Part shown: positions 1 through 7,386 of the stretch, piece by piece
Numbering within the stretch: the first letter of the stretch is position 1
Layout: each line of letters starts with the position of its first letter
DNA from: Chromobacterium aquaticum
Lineage (GTDB): Bacteria > Pseudomonadota > Gammaproteobacteria > Burkholderiales > Chromobacteriaceae
DNA length: 40,020 nt
Reading direction: 5' to 3'
NCBI RefSeq assembly: GCF_021129195.1
Contig: NZ_JAJOHW010000034.1
Location: forward strand, 1 to 40,020
Made by a program: the position numbers and the translations under genes
The notes under the pieces: model-generated
Told to the model about the DNA's origin: nothing
Databases searched by the model: none
The model's input: only the letters and a program-made list of their open reading frames with translations

Positions 1-517
1 GCCGCACGGTGACCGAGCGCGGCGCGGCGGGAGCGGTGCTGGGCGCGATATCCGGAACCGCGCGGGGTTCGGCGAGCGCGGCCGGCGCTGCGATCGGAGG
101 CGCGCTATCGGCCGTGGGCCGCGCAGCGGCGGTGGTTTGGGGCGCGCTGCCGCCCTGGGATGGTGTTGTCCGCGGCGGCTTGGCCAGCAGCGCCTGCAGT
201 TGCGGAAACAGAGTTTCCACTCGCAGAGGCTTGCCCAGCACCGGCGCCGGCGCTTGCGTCGGCGCGCTGGAGGCGACTATCAGCGCCGGCAAGTCCGGAT
301 GACGCTGGCGGAAGTCCTCCCAGGCTCGCCAGCCGATGGCGCTGTCGATGTCGACGATGGCCAGGTCCGGCGGCGAGTCGGGCGCGCCCGTTTCCAGCAG
401 GCGGTAGCACAGGCTGCGATGCAGGCGGAAAGCCATGCGCAGCAGCGCCAGCTTGCGCTCGTCCATGCCGACGGCGAGCACGGCTATATCGATGGCGGCG
501 GAGTCTTGGCGCGGCAT
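1..517 (-). CDS. Receiver-like domain protein, C-terminus cut off by window edge
   Basis: Partial gene, open to the left edge; 172 codons are visible from ATG at 517. The first ~110 residues resemble a response-regulator receiver fold: a hydrophobic strand with acidic residues (PPDLAIVDIDSA) where the phospho-acceptor strand should be, a second strand (PALIVASSA), then GKPL, which resembles the conserved Lys-Pro at the end of receivers. The N-terminal acidic pair is not obvious, so this may be a degenerate receiver. From about residue 120 the chain becomes a Pro/Ala-rich linker that leaves the window. It starts 6 bases after the stop of the FimV-like gene, so the two are almost certainly co-transcribed. 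Its output domain is unknown because it lies outside the window. Confidence 0.7.
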   Translation of the reverse strand, partial: MPRQDSAAIDIAVLAVGMDERKLALLRMAFRLHRSLCYRLLETGAPDSPPDLAIVDIDSAIGWRAWEDFRQRHPDLPALIVASSAPTQAPAPVLGKPLRVETLFPQLQALLAKPPRTTPSQGGSAPQTTAAARPTADSAPPIAAPAALAEPRAVPDIAPSTAPAAPRSVTVR

Positions 518-523
518 GGCGGA

Positions 524-1894
524 TCAGGCTGCCAACATGCGCCGGTGGCTGGGGCCGGCCTCGGTGTCGAAACCGGCCAGATGGGCGCTGACCTCCAGCG
601 GTAGCCGCGGCGCATGGCCGCGCAGCTGGCGCAGCAGCCACTGGAAGCGGGCCGAGTCGTCCTGGCAGCGATAGAGTTGCAGCAATGGCGGATAGTTGGC
701 GGCGTCGTCCGGTTGCGCCAAGACCGCTTGTTCCAGGATATGAATCGCCATGTCCACCTGGCCTTCGCTCAGATAGGCGTCGGCTTCGGCGCGGGGATCT
801 GTCGCCGCCAGTTCGGCCGTGGCTGCATGGCGGGTCACCAGCGGCAGACGCTGCGGCGCGGAGCCGACCGAGGCGATATTGAGGCCCAGGCTGCGGCCGA
901 TGCGCTCCAGTTCCGACCGGTCTGGGCGCAGCGCCAGCAGATCCAGCGCCGGATGGACGCCGAGCAGCCAGCCGGCGTGTATCAGCTGTTCCTTTAGATC
1001 GGCGCCGTGGCCGTCCAGCAAGAGATGGAATTGCCACAATACCCGCACATAGCGCGGCAACTGCCGCTGCCGGTAATGCACATGCAGCAGGTCCAGCAGG
1101 TGGGAAAGCGAATCCGGGCGCAGCGCCAGCGCCTGCTCCAAGGCGACCGCGGCCGCGGTGTATTCCTGCCAGCGCAGCCAGACTCGGGCCTGGCGTTCTG
1201 CCGGCAGCAAGGCTGCGACGGCGTCCTTTTCCGCCTCGTTCAGCGGAAACAAGGGCGCGCAGCCTTGCAGCAGTGTTTGCGGGCGCAATGGACAGGGCTC
1301 CAGATCGCCGACGTCCGCGGCTTGTGCCGGCGCAGTCGGCGCGGCCGATGCTTCAAGCGCCGGCGCATCGTCGCCCAGGCGCAGGCGAATCGCCTCGGGG
1401 TCCCAGCCCAATCTTTGCTCGGCCAGCACGCGCAGCGCCAGATGGTTGCGCTCGATGCGCAGCCCGGCTTCCAGCGCCTGTTCCAGTTGCTCGCGCCCGA
1501 TCAGCGCCAGATCATGCTGGCGTTCCAGCATCGCGCCGTAGTCGTCCAGCGCGCCGGTTTGCAGGTACAGCCCGGTCAGGCGTTGCAAATGCTTGGCCGA
1601 ATGCGGCGCCAGGCGGTCCACATAATGGCGCAAGGCCTGCGCCGCCTGTCCCAGGTAGCCGAACTCGATGAAGATGTCGACTTCGGTCAGCAAGTCGACT
1701 TCGTCCACCTGGTAGGGCTGGCCGGCGGCATCTGTCGGGCCGTCCAACTCTATTTCCCTAGTGTCAGCGACATCCTCGCGACCGGAGCCGGCGCGGCCGG
1801 AGCGCCAGCGCAAGGCGGCCAGCAGCGTCAGCAGGCCCATGGCCAGCGCCAGGCCGGGAATCAGCTCCATGCCCTGCGGCAGCCAGTCAGCCAT
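524..1894 (-). CDS. FimV-like membrane-anchored TPR protein
   Basis: 456 residues. One membrane segment near the N-terminus (about residues 10-28) is followed by an acidic stretch, then helical repeats with tetratricopeptide character: EVDIFIEFGYLGQAAQALRH near residue 70, a repeat with WLRWQEYTAAAVALEQALAL near 230, and a C-terminal one with EGQVDMAIHILEQAV near 375. The 'a-x-YL--GQ-d-AI-ILEqA' style C-terminal repeat is typical of FimV/FimV-like proteins, which help assemble or localise type IV pili and polar structures. No LysM domain is visible, so this is not full-length classical FimV. It overlaps the upstream metallo-beta-lactamase gene by 8 bases (translational coupling likely; GGGAGG lies upstream) and is followed 6 bases later by a receiver-like gene. 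Its precise role is inferred. Confidence 0.7.
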   Translation of the reverse strand: MADWLPQGMELIPGLALAMGLLTLLAALRWRSGRAGSGREDVADTREIELDGPTDAAGQPYQVDEVDLLTEVDIFIEFGYLGQAAQALRHYVDRLAPHSAKHLQRLTGLYLQTGALDDYGAMLERQHDLALIGREQLEQALEAGLRIERNHLALRVLAEQRLGWDPEAIRLRLGDDAPALEASAAPTAPAQAADVGDLEPCPLRPQTLLQGCAPLFPLNEAEKDAVAALLPAERQARVWLRWQEYTAAAVALEQALALRPDSLSHLLDLLHVHYRQRQLPRYVRVLWQFHLLLDGHGADLKEQLIHAGWLLGVHPALDLLALRPDRSELERIGRSLGLNIASVGSAPQRLPLVTRHAATAELAATDPRAEADAYLSEGQVDMAIHILEQAVLAQPDDAANYPPLLQLYRCQDDSARFQWLLRQLRGHAPRLPLEVSAHLAGFDTEAGPSHRRMLAA

Positions 1895-2678
1895 GGGGGA
1901 TGGCCTCCCGCGGCGGCGGAGTGAAATCAGCGGGACCGATCAGGTCGGTGCCGCACTCCAGGGTTTCGAACCAGTCCAGGAAGCGCTTCACCATCGCCTT
2001 GCCCTGGAAGGAGCCGCCGTGCTGCGGCACTATCCATTCCACGTCCAATTGGCGGACCATGTCCACCCATAGCCGGCAGGCCTTGTTATTGGTCATATAG
2101 CGGCGGTGGAAGGCGAGCATGTGGCTATCGTGCAGATGGGAGTCGAAATCGCTGACCGGCAGGCCGGCGGCGTGGCCGTCCATCAGCGAGGCGCCGATGT
2201 CGCCGGAGAACAGGATCTTGCTGATCGGATCGTAGATCTGGAAGAAGCCCACGGTGTGCAGATAGTGGGCGGGGACGATTTGCAGATCGGCGCCGCCCAG
2301 GCGCAGCCACATGCCGCGCGGCGGAATCGCCACCAGGCGCCCGGCGGTGGCGCCGCGCATGCAGAAATGGGGCAGGAAGCGGGTCCATTCCTCGGCGATG
2401 ATTACCTGGGCGTCGGTGATCAGCAGCCAGCCGCCGACCGAGGCGATGATGTCCGGATCCTGGTGCGAGGCGAAGATGTAGCGGGTGTGCGAGGGCAGGA
2501 AGTAATCGGCCAGCTCGGCGATCAAATGCTTGTAGGTCAGATTGCCGCCGGGATCGAGCAGGATGCCTTCGCCCTGATCGATGATGGCGAATTGATTGGA
2601 CTGAATGCCTTCGCCTTGCACCAGTTCGGTGAAGGCCACGCATTTGTGATTGCCGTCGTCGTAAAGCACCAATGCCAT
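1887..2678 (-). CDS. Metallo-beta-lactamase-fold di-iron protein (flavodiiron/ODP type)
   Basis: 263 residues. The fold is that of the lactamase-like half of flavodiiron proteins and of oxygen-binding di-iron (ODP) sensors, without a flavodoxin domain. Visible metal ligands are H72, D74 and D76 (SHQDPD), H141 (or H138), D160 (FSGD) and H220 (VPQHGG). The usual HxExD is here HxDxD. Related proteins reduce or bind O2/NO with a non-haem di-iron centre. The ATG at 2678 was chosen because AAGG precedes it at proper spacing and the family homology begins there; more upstream starts would run into the operator region. It diverges from hmp across a region holding NsrR-type and FNR-type sites and overlaps the FimV-like gene downstream, so a redox or NO sensing role in the same unit is a reasonable inference. 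Confidence 0.8.
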   Translation of the reverse strand: MALVLYDDGNHKCVAFTELVQGEGIQSNQFAIIDQGEGILLDPGGNLTYKHLIAELADYFLPSHTRYIFASHQDPDIIASVGGWLLITDAQVIIAEEWTRFLPHFCMRGATAGRLVAIPPRGMWLRLGGADLQIVPAHYLHTVGFFQIYDPISKILFSGDIGASLMDGHAAGLPVSDFDSHLHDSHMLAFHRRYMTNNKACRLWVDMVRQLDVEWIVPQHGGSFQGKAMVKRFLDWFETLECGTDLIGPADFTPPPREAIPHG

Positions 2679-2783
2679 GAGCTGCCTTGTCTGCTCGAAC
2701 GCGCCCGCGAGCGTGGCGGGCGCGGTGTCGCCGCGTATGCCGTAAGAATGGCGCAATATTATGCAGCTGGTATGGTTGGGGTC

Positions 2784-2797
2784 TTGACCTGGGTCAA
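2784..2797. promoter_or_regulatory. FNR/DNR-type binding site
   Basis: TTGAC-CTGG-GTCAA is a perfect 5-4-5 inverted repeat with the spacing of CRP/FNR-superfamily sites (FNR, DNR, NNR). Its centre is about 112 bases upstream of the metallo-beta-lactamase gene start and about 155 upstream of hmp, so the minus-strand gene is the likelier target. Site call is by consensus only. Confidence 0.55.
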
Positions 2798-2845
2798 GCC
2801 GACCCGGAACGAATATTTCGATACCGACATGACAGCGCGGCATTA

Positions 2846-2868
2846 AAGATGTATTATTTTTACATCTT
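2846..2868. promoter_or_regulatory. NsrR operator, site 1
   Basis: A 23-base palindrome of the NsrR type (AAGATGyAttt, one central base, mirror). Perfect arms AAGATGTA and TACATCTT flank a 7-base AT-rich centre; with one TA on either side the arms extend to 10 bases (2844-2853 and 2861-2870). It lies in the divergent hmp/metallo-beta-lactamase intergenic region, exactly where NO-relieved repression of hmp is expected. Confidence 0.75.
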
Positions 2869-2909
2869 TAAAAGCGCAGCGGCCCGGAAGGGCATTTTTT
2901 GGCGCGAAT

Positions 2910-2932
2910 AATATGTATTTCACACACATCTT
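2910..2932. promoter_or_regulatory. NsrR operator, site 2, next to hmp start
   Basis: Second, less symmetric copy of the 11-1-11 NsrR pattern: AATATGTATTT, one base, ACACACATCTT. The right arm is close to the consensus and the left arm has one clear deviation (T for G). It ends 12 bases before the hmp ATG, so bound repressor would block initiation or early elongation. The two sites are 64 bases apart, about six helical turns. Confidence 0.65.
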
Positions 2933-2944
2933 CAAGGAGCCATC

Positions 2945-4162
2945 ATGTTGAGTCCCACCACCCGCCAGTTGGTCAAGGCCACCGTTCCCGTGTTGCAACA
3001 GCATGGGGTGGCGCTGACCAGTCATTTCTATCGCCGCATGTTCAGCCACAATCCGGAGTTGAAGAACCTTTTCAACCAGGGGCATCAGCATTCCGGCCAG
3101 CAACAGCAGGCGTTGGCCATGGCGGTGCTGGCCTATGCCCAGCATATCGATGACCCCTCGCCGCTGGCGCCGGTGCTGACCCGGGTGGCGCACAAGCATG
3201 TGAGCCTGGGCATTCGCGCCGAGCACTATCCCATCGTCGGCAAGCATCTGCTGGCATCGATCCAGGAGGTGATGGGGGAGGCGGCCACGCCGGAGCTGGT
3301 CGAGGCCTGGGCCGCCGCTTACGGACAGTTGGCGGATATCTTGATCGCCGAGGAGCGCGAGTTGTACCGCGCCGCCGCCAATGCCGAGGGTGGCTGGGCC
3401 GGCTGGAGGCCGTTCCGTATCGAACGCAAGGTGGCGGAGAGCGAGGAAATCACCTCCTTCTATCTGGTGCCGGCCGATGGCGGCGCGGTGCCTGGTTTCC
3501 GGCCTGGCCAATATGTGTCGGTCAAATGCTTCATTGAGGAATGGGGCCTGGCTCAGCCGCGCCAGTACAGCTTGTCTGACGCGCCCAACGGCGAGTATCT
3601 GCGGATCTCGGTCAAGCGCGAGGCCGGCGGCGAGGACAAACCGGCGGGGAGGGTATCCAACCTGCTGCACGCGGAGAAGCGAGAGGGCGATGTCCTGGAA
3701 CTGAGCGCACCGCAGGGTGATTTCTTCTTGCATGAGGAGCGCAGCGGCCCGGTGGTGTTGATCAGCGCTGGCGTCGGCCAGACGCCGATGCTGTCCATGC
3801 TGCGCCATTTGTTGAAAACCGGCAGCCGCCGCGAAATCCGCTACTTGCACGCGGCGCGTCATGGCGGCGCGCACGCGATGCGCGAGGGTGTGCGGCAAAT
3901 GACGGAGAACCACCCGCAGTTGCGCGCCCATGTGTGTTATGAAGCGCCGCGCGCGCAAGACCAGTTGGGCCGCGACTTTCAGCAGCAGGGCCGGCTGCAA
4001 CTGAGCCAACTGCGCGAACTGGCGCTGCTGAACGACGCCGACTACTACCTGTGCGGCCCGGTGGGCTTCATGCTGGCGCAGCGCGCCAGCCTGCTGGACC
4101 TGGGCGTGGCGGCGGAACGGGTGCATTTCGAAGTGTTCGGCTCCAACGCCGTCGCCGGTTGA
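2945..4162 (+). CDS. hmp: Flavohaemoglobin, nitric oxide dioxygenase
   Basis: 405 residues, the usual family length. It oxidises NO to nitrate using O2 and NAD(P)H in the cytoplasm. The order is globin (about 1-140), FAD-binding ferredoxin-reductase domain (about 152-260) and NAD-binding domain (about 265-400). Haem-pocket residues align with E. coli Hmp: Y29, Q53, proximal H85, Y95 and a Glu at 137. RQYSLSD marks the FAD site and the run SAGVGQTPMLSML the NAD site. ATG at 2945 follows AAGGAG. The upstream region carries two NsrR-type operators, and nsrR itself follows 80 bases downstream, probably in the same transcript, giving a self-regulated detoxification pair. Confidence 0.97.
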   Translation: MLSPTTRQLVKATVPVLQQHGVALTSHFYRRMFSHNPELKNLFNQGHQHSGQQQQALAMAVLAYAQHIDDPSPLAPVLTRVAHKHVSLGIRAEHYPIVGKHLLASIQEVMGEAATPELVEAWAAAYGQLADILIAEERELYRAAANAEGGWAGWRPFRIERKVAESEEITSFYLVPADGGAVPGFRPGQYVSVKCFIEEWGLAQPRQYSLSDAPNGEYLRISVKREAGGEDKPAGRVSNLLHAEKREGDVLELSAPQGDFFLHEERSGPVVLISAGVGQTPMLSMLRHLLKTGSRREIRYLHAARHGGAHAMREGVRQMTENHPQLRAHVCYEAPRAQDQLGRDFQQQGRLQLSQLRELALLNDADYYLCGPVGFMLAQRASLLDLGVAAERVHFEVFGSNAVAG

Positions 4163-4242
4163 GCGGCGCGCCGCCCGCGTCCCCATTGAGTCGGCGGCGC
4201 AGGCGGCGTATGCTGCCGCGGTTTCCCTCTAGGTCCCGGACC

Positions 4243-4689
4243 ATGCAACTGACCCGTTTCACCGATCTTGGCCTGCGCGTGCTGATGTATCTGACCTGGC
4301 AGGAGGATGGCCAGCTGGCCACCATCCCGGAAATCGCCGAGCGCTTCGAAGTGTCTCGCAATCACTTGGTCAAGGTCGTCCACTTCATGGCGCAGCAGGG
4401 CTGGCTGCAAACCAGCCGCGGCAAGGGCGGCGGATTGGCGCTGGCGCGAGCGCCGGAGCAGTACCGCGTCGGCGAGGTGGTGCGCGCGCTGGAAGGCTTG
4501 TCGCAGTTGATAGACTGCGCCGAGCCGCCGTGCGCGCTGCGGCCGGGCTGCCGGCTCAAAGGCGCGTTGGATCTGGCGCTGGCGGCGTTTTTCCAGACGC
4601 TGGACCAATACACGCTGCGTGACATCATCGCCGCGCCCACCGGTGAGGCCATCATCCGGCTGCATCGCCTGGCGCCTGGCGCCAAGTAA
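4243..4689 (+). CDS. nsrR: NsrR, Rrf2-family nitric oxide-sensing repressor
   Basis: 148 residues, the usual Rrf2 length. The N-terminal winged helix-turn-helix (MQLTRFTDLGLRVLMYL, then IPEIAERFEVSRNHLVKVV) and the GKGGG wing are typical. Three cysteines at 92, 97 and 103 (C-x4-C-x5-C) match the iron-sulfur ligands of NsrR; NO destroys the cluster and lifts repression. ATG 4243 aligns with known NsrR N-termini; the in-frame upstream extension has no homology and no ribosome site. It sits directly after hmp, whose promoter holds NsrR-type sites, so target and regulator are linked. Confidence 0.95.
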   Translation: MQLTRFTDLGLRVLMYLTWQEDGQLATIPEIAERFEVSRNHLVKVVHFMAQQGWLQTSRGKGGGLALARAPEQYRVGEVVRALEGLSQLIDCAEPPCALRPGCRLKGALDLALAAFFQTLDQYTLRDIIAAPTGEAIIRLHRLAPGAK

Positions 4690-4730
4690 TGACGTTGTTG
4701 TTTTTATTTGCTTAAAGACATTTTCTCATT

Positions 4731-4746
4731 TGTAATATTTTTTACA
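4731..4746. promoter_or_regulatory. Short inverted repeat upstream of endonuclease gene
   Basis: TGTAA, six T/A bases, TTACA form a perfect inverted repeat just upstream of the -35 of the endonuclease promoter. It could bind a regulator, but it resembles an NsrR site only weakly and AT-rich DNA gives such repeats by chance. Confidence 0.25.
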
Positions 4747-4751
4747 TCACC

Positions 4752-4780
4752 TTGTCGTGAATTGGATGGGTACTTACACT
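4752..4780 (+). promoter_or_regulatory. Sigma70-type promoter for the endonuclease gene
   Basis: TTGTCG, 17-base spacer, TACACT, ending 7 bases before the ATG at 4788. This would give an almost leaderless transcript. The hexamers match the housekeeping consensus at most positions and the surrounding DNA is markedly AT-rich for this genome. Confidence 0.45.
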
Positions 4781-4787
4781 GCCCGCC

Positions 4788-5645
4788 ATGCCTTATTCGA
4801 TCCTAATCCCTATCATTCTGTTGCTGGCCGGTTGTGACGCGGCCGAGCTGTCCAAAATCAGTCAATCCGCGGAAGTGAAGGCGCTGGCCAAGGCCGGTGA
4901 AGCCGCACTGCGCCAGCTGGAGCAGGCGACGCGGCCGGCCGACGCCGCCGCGCCGGGCCGGGTACAGGCCGCAACCTTGGTCAGCGGCAGCAAGCAAGTG
5001 GGGCACCGCGATTTTTCCAATGCCAAGAAAGTGCTGCCACGCGTGTTCGCCGGCATGGAGCAGGATTTCTACTGCGGCTGCGATTACCGCGACAAGGCGG
5101 TGAACTGGAAGTCTTGCGGCTATTCGCCGCGCAAATCGGAAACCCGCGCCAGCCGCATCGAGTGGGAGCACGTGGTGCCGGCCTGGAACCTGGGCCACCA
5201 GCGGCAATGCTGGCAGCAGGGCGGCCGCAAGAACTGCGCGTCAAGCGACCCGGTGTTCCGCATGGCCGAAGGCGATCTGAACAATCTGGTGCCGGCGGTG
5301 GGCGAGGTCAACGGCGACCGCGCCAACTTCGCCTACGGCGCGTGGAGCCGCAAGCCGACGCCTATGTACGGCCAATGCCAATCGGTGACGGATTTCGGCA
5401 ACAAACGTTTCCAGCCGCGCGAGGAAGTGCGCGGCGCGGCGGCGCGCATCACTTTGTACATGCATGCCCGCTACCAACTGCGCATGAGCCGGCAGGACCA
5501 GCAACTGATGTGCGCCTGGGCGCGCCAGTATCCGGTGGATGCCTGGGAGCGCCGCCGCGACGCGCGCATCGTGCAGTTGCAGGGCGAGGGCAATTTCCTG
5601 GTGGCGCAGCCGCAGCGGCTGGCCGAGCTGTGCGGCGCTATTTGA
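4788..5645 (+). CDS. endA: Endonuclease I family nuclease with lipoprotein-type signal
   Basis: 285 residues. The N-terminus has a short hydrophobic signal ending in LLLAGC (Cys16), a lipobox, so the enzyme is probably an exported lipoprotein rather than the free periplasmic form. Residues about 85-275 are the EndA/NucM/Vvn domain: VFAGMEQDFYCGCDY, then the catalytic region RIEWEHVVPAWNLG (E127, H128) and EGDLNNLVPAVGEVNGDRAN with the metal-binding Asn. Several cysteines fit the disulfides of this periplasmic family. The enzyme would nick or degrade DNA or RNA outside the cytoplasm. Its end overlaps the converging permease gene by 8 bases. Confidence 0.85.
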   Translation: MPYSILIPIILLLAGCDAAELSKISQSAEVKALAKAGEAALRQLEQATRPADAAAPGRVQAATLVSGSKQVGHRDFSNAKKVLPRVFAGMEQDFYCGCDYRDKAVNWKSCGYSPRKSETRASRIEWEHVVPAWNLGHQRQCWQQGGRKNCASSDPVFRMAEGDLNNLVPAVGEVNGDRANFAYGAWSRKPTPMYGQCQSVTDFGNKRFQPREEVRGAAARITLYMHARYQLRMSRQDQQLMCAWARQYPVDAWERRRDARIVQLQGEGNFLVAQPQRLAELCGAI

Positions 5646-6498
5646 CCGCGCCGTCCATGCCGCGCATGAAATAGCGCTGGCAGAAGAGGAAGACCAGCAG
5701 CACCGGCGCGATGGTCAGCACCGCGCCGGCGGCCACCATGCGGGTGGAAGTGGCGAACGCGCCTTTCAGGTATTGCACTCCGACGGACAGCGGATACAGC
5801 TCCGGGCTTTTCAGCACCACGCTGGGCCAGACATAGCTGTTCCAAGACCACACCAGGGTGAAGATGGTCAGCGTGGCCAGATAGGGCCGGCTCAGCGGCA
5901 GGCAGATGCGCCAGAACAGCTGCCAGTCGTCGGCGCCGTCCATGCGCGCGGCGGCGACGATTTCCTCGGGAATCTCCTCGAAGGCGTGCTTCATCAGGAA
6001 GATGCCGAAAGCGCCGGCCAGCGCCGGCAGCGCCACGCCGACGCGGCTGTCGTCCAGGCCCAGCCAGGACAGGGTCACGTAGTTGCTGAGCACATTGGTC
6101 TCGCTGGGCAGCAGCAAGGTGGCGATGATGGCGTAGAACACCCATTGCCGGCCGCGGAAGCGCAGCTGCGACAGAGCGAAGCCGGCGCAGCTGGAAACCA
6201 GCAGCGTGCCGGCGGTGGTCAGCCCGGAAATCAGCGCCGAGTTCCACAAAAACCGCCCCATCGGGATCTGCTGCCAGACTTCGGCGAAGTGGGCGAGGGA
6301 CCAAGCGTCCGGCAGCCGCGGCGGGAAATCGAATACCTGCTCGCCGTCGCCCAGCGCAATCGCCAGCGTCCACACAAAGGGATAGCAGGCGGCGCCGGCC
6401 AGCGCCAGCAACAGCAGATAGTCCGGCAGCCGCCGCAGCGATCGCGCGACGGCGCTGGAACGAAGGGGGGGCATGACGGCGGAAGTCTTGGCTGACAT
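5638..6498 (-). CDS. Sugar ABC transporter permease, MalG type
   Basis: 286 residues, six predicted membrane segments. The cytoplasmic EAA loop that contacts the ATPase is clear: EEIVAAARMDGADDWQLFWR followed by ICLPLSRP. It belongs to the CUT1 class that imports di- and oligosaccharides. ATG at 6498 gives the typical N-terminus, 8 bases after the stop of the partner permease; the frame stays open further upstream only because it runs through the GC-rich partner gene. With the MalF-type permease and the binding protein it forms a transporter that lacks an ATPase gene in this locus. Confidence 0.93.
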   Translation of the reverse strand: MSAKTSAVMPPLRSSAVARSLRRLPDYLLLLALAGAACYPFVWTLAIALGDGEQVFDFPPRLPDAWSLAHFAEVWQQIPMGRFLWNSALISGLTTAGTLLVSSCAGFALSQLRFRGRQWVFYAIIATLLLPSETNVLSNYVTLSWLGLDDSRVGVALPALAGAFGIFLMKHAFEEIPEEIVAAARMDGADDWQLFWRICLPLSRPYLATLTIFTLVWSWNSYVWPSVVLKSPELYPLSVGVQYLKGAFATSTRMVAAGAVLTIAPVLLVFLFCQRYFMRGMDGAVK

Positions 6499-6506
6499 GG
6501 GCGGGC

Positions 6507-7373
6507 CTAACGGTGGTCTGGGCGCAGCAGGCGGAAATTGAGGCCGGCCAGCAGCAGGCAGACCACGGTCAAGAGTAGGCCGGCGGCGGCGCCGCGGCCA
6601 AAGTCCAGTTGATCGAAGCCCTGGTGGAACATGTAGTAGAGCACGGTGTAGGTCGAGTTCAGCGGCCCGCCGCGCGTCATCACCAGCACCTCCTCGAAGG
6701 CCTTGAGCGCGTCCAGCGTCGAGATCAGGCTGCAAAACAGAATGGTGGGCTTCAGCATCGGCAGGGTAATGCGCCAGAAACGCTGCCAGGCATTGGCGCC
6801 GTCCAGCCGCGCCGCTTCCTGCATCTCCGCTGGGATCGCCTGCAGGCCGGCGAGGTAGAGCACCATGTAATAGCCGATGCCGCGCCAGAAAGTGACGAAC
6901 ATCACTGAAAACAGCGCGATGTCCTCGTCGCTGAGAAAGCCGATCTCCTGCTGCGCCGCCAGCAGGCCCAGCCAGCGCAGCGCGCTGTTGAGCACGCCGT
7001 AATCGGCATACATCCAGTTCCACATGATGCCGACCACGGCCACGGTGGTGATCACCGGCAGATAGATGGCGGCACGGAACAGCTTGATGCCGCGCAGCGG
7101 CCGGTTGGCCAACAGCGCCAGCGCGATGGCGGCCAGCTGGATGGCCGGCACCACCAGCAGATAGAGCAGGGAATTGCGCAGCGCGCGCCAGAACACCTCG
7201 TCCTGCAACAGATAATCGAAGTTCTCCAGCCCCGCCCATTGCGGCGGCGATAGCAGATCATAGCGAGTGAAGGCCAGATAGCTGCCGAACAGCAGCGGCC
7301 AGAACGTGAACACCGCCATCAGCAGCAGGGCCGGAGTCAGGAACAGCCAGGCGTTGCGGGCGCTGGATCGCAT
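6507..7373 (-). CDS. Sugar ABC transporter permease, MalF type
   Basis: 288 residues. N-terminal membrane helix LFLTPALLLMAVFTFWPLLFG, the CUT1-typical 'F-W-P-l--Sy-aFt-yd' pattern, and an EAA loop (AEMQEAARLDGANAWQRFWR then ITLPMLKP) for ATPase docking. It begins 13 bases after the solute-binding protein gene ends and is followed by the MalG-type permease, a standard binding protein-permease-permease operon. Similar pairs in other bacteria move N-acetylglucosamine or chitobiose; here substrate is inferred from the adjacent kinase and GH9 enzyme. Confidence 0.93.
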   Translation of the reverse strand: MRSSARNAWLFLTPALLLMAVFTFWPLLFGSYLAFTRYDLLSPPQWAGLENFDYLLQDEVFWRALRNSLLYLLVVPAIQLAAIALALLANRPLRGIKLFRAAIYLPVITTVAVVGIMWNWMYADYGVLNSALRWLGLLAAQQEIGFLSDEDIALFSVMFVTFWRGIGYYMVLYLAGLQAIPAEMQEAARLDGANAWQRFWRITLPMLKPTILFCSLISTLDALKAFEEVLVMTRGGPLNSTYTVLYYMFHQGFDQLDFGRGAAAGLLLTVVCLLLAGLNFRLLRPDHR

Positions 7374-7386
7374 CGTGGAAACGCGC

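Noticed and set aside
2679-2843. Upstream extension of the metallo-beta-lactamase gene to an ATG at 2843
   Set aside because: The extension crosses the FNR-type site and reaches the operator region, lacks homology, and the inner ATG at 2678 has a proper ribosome site.
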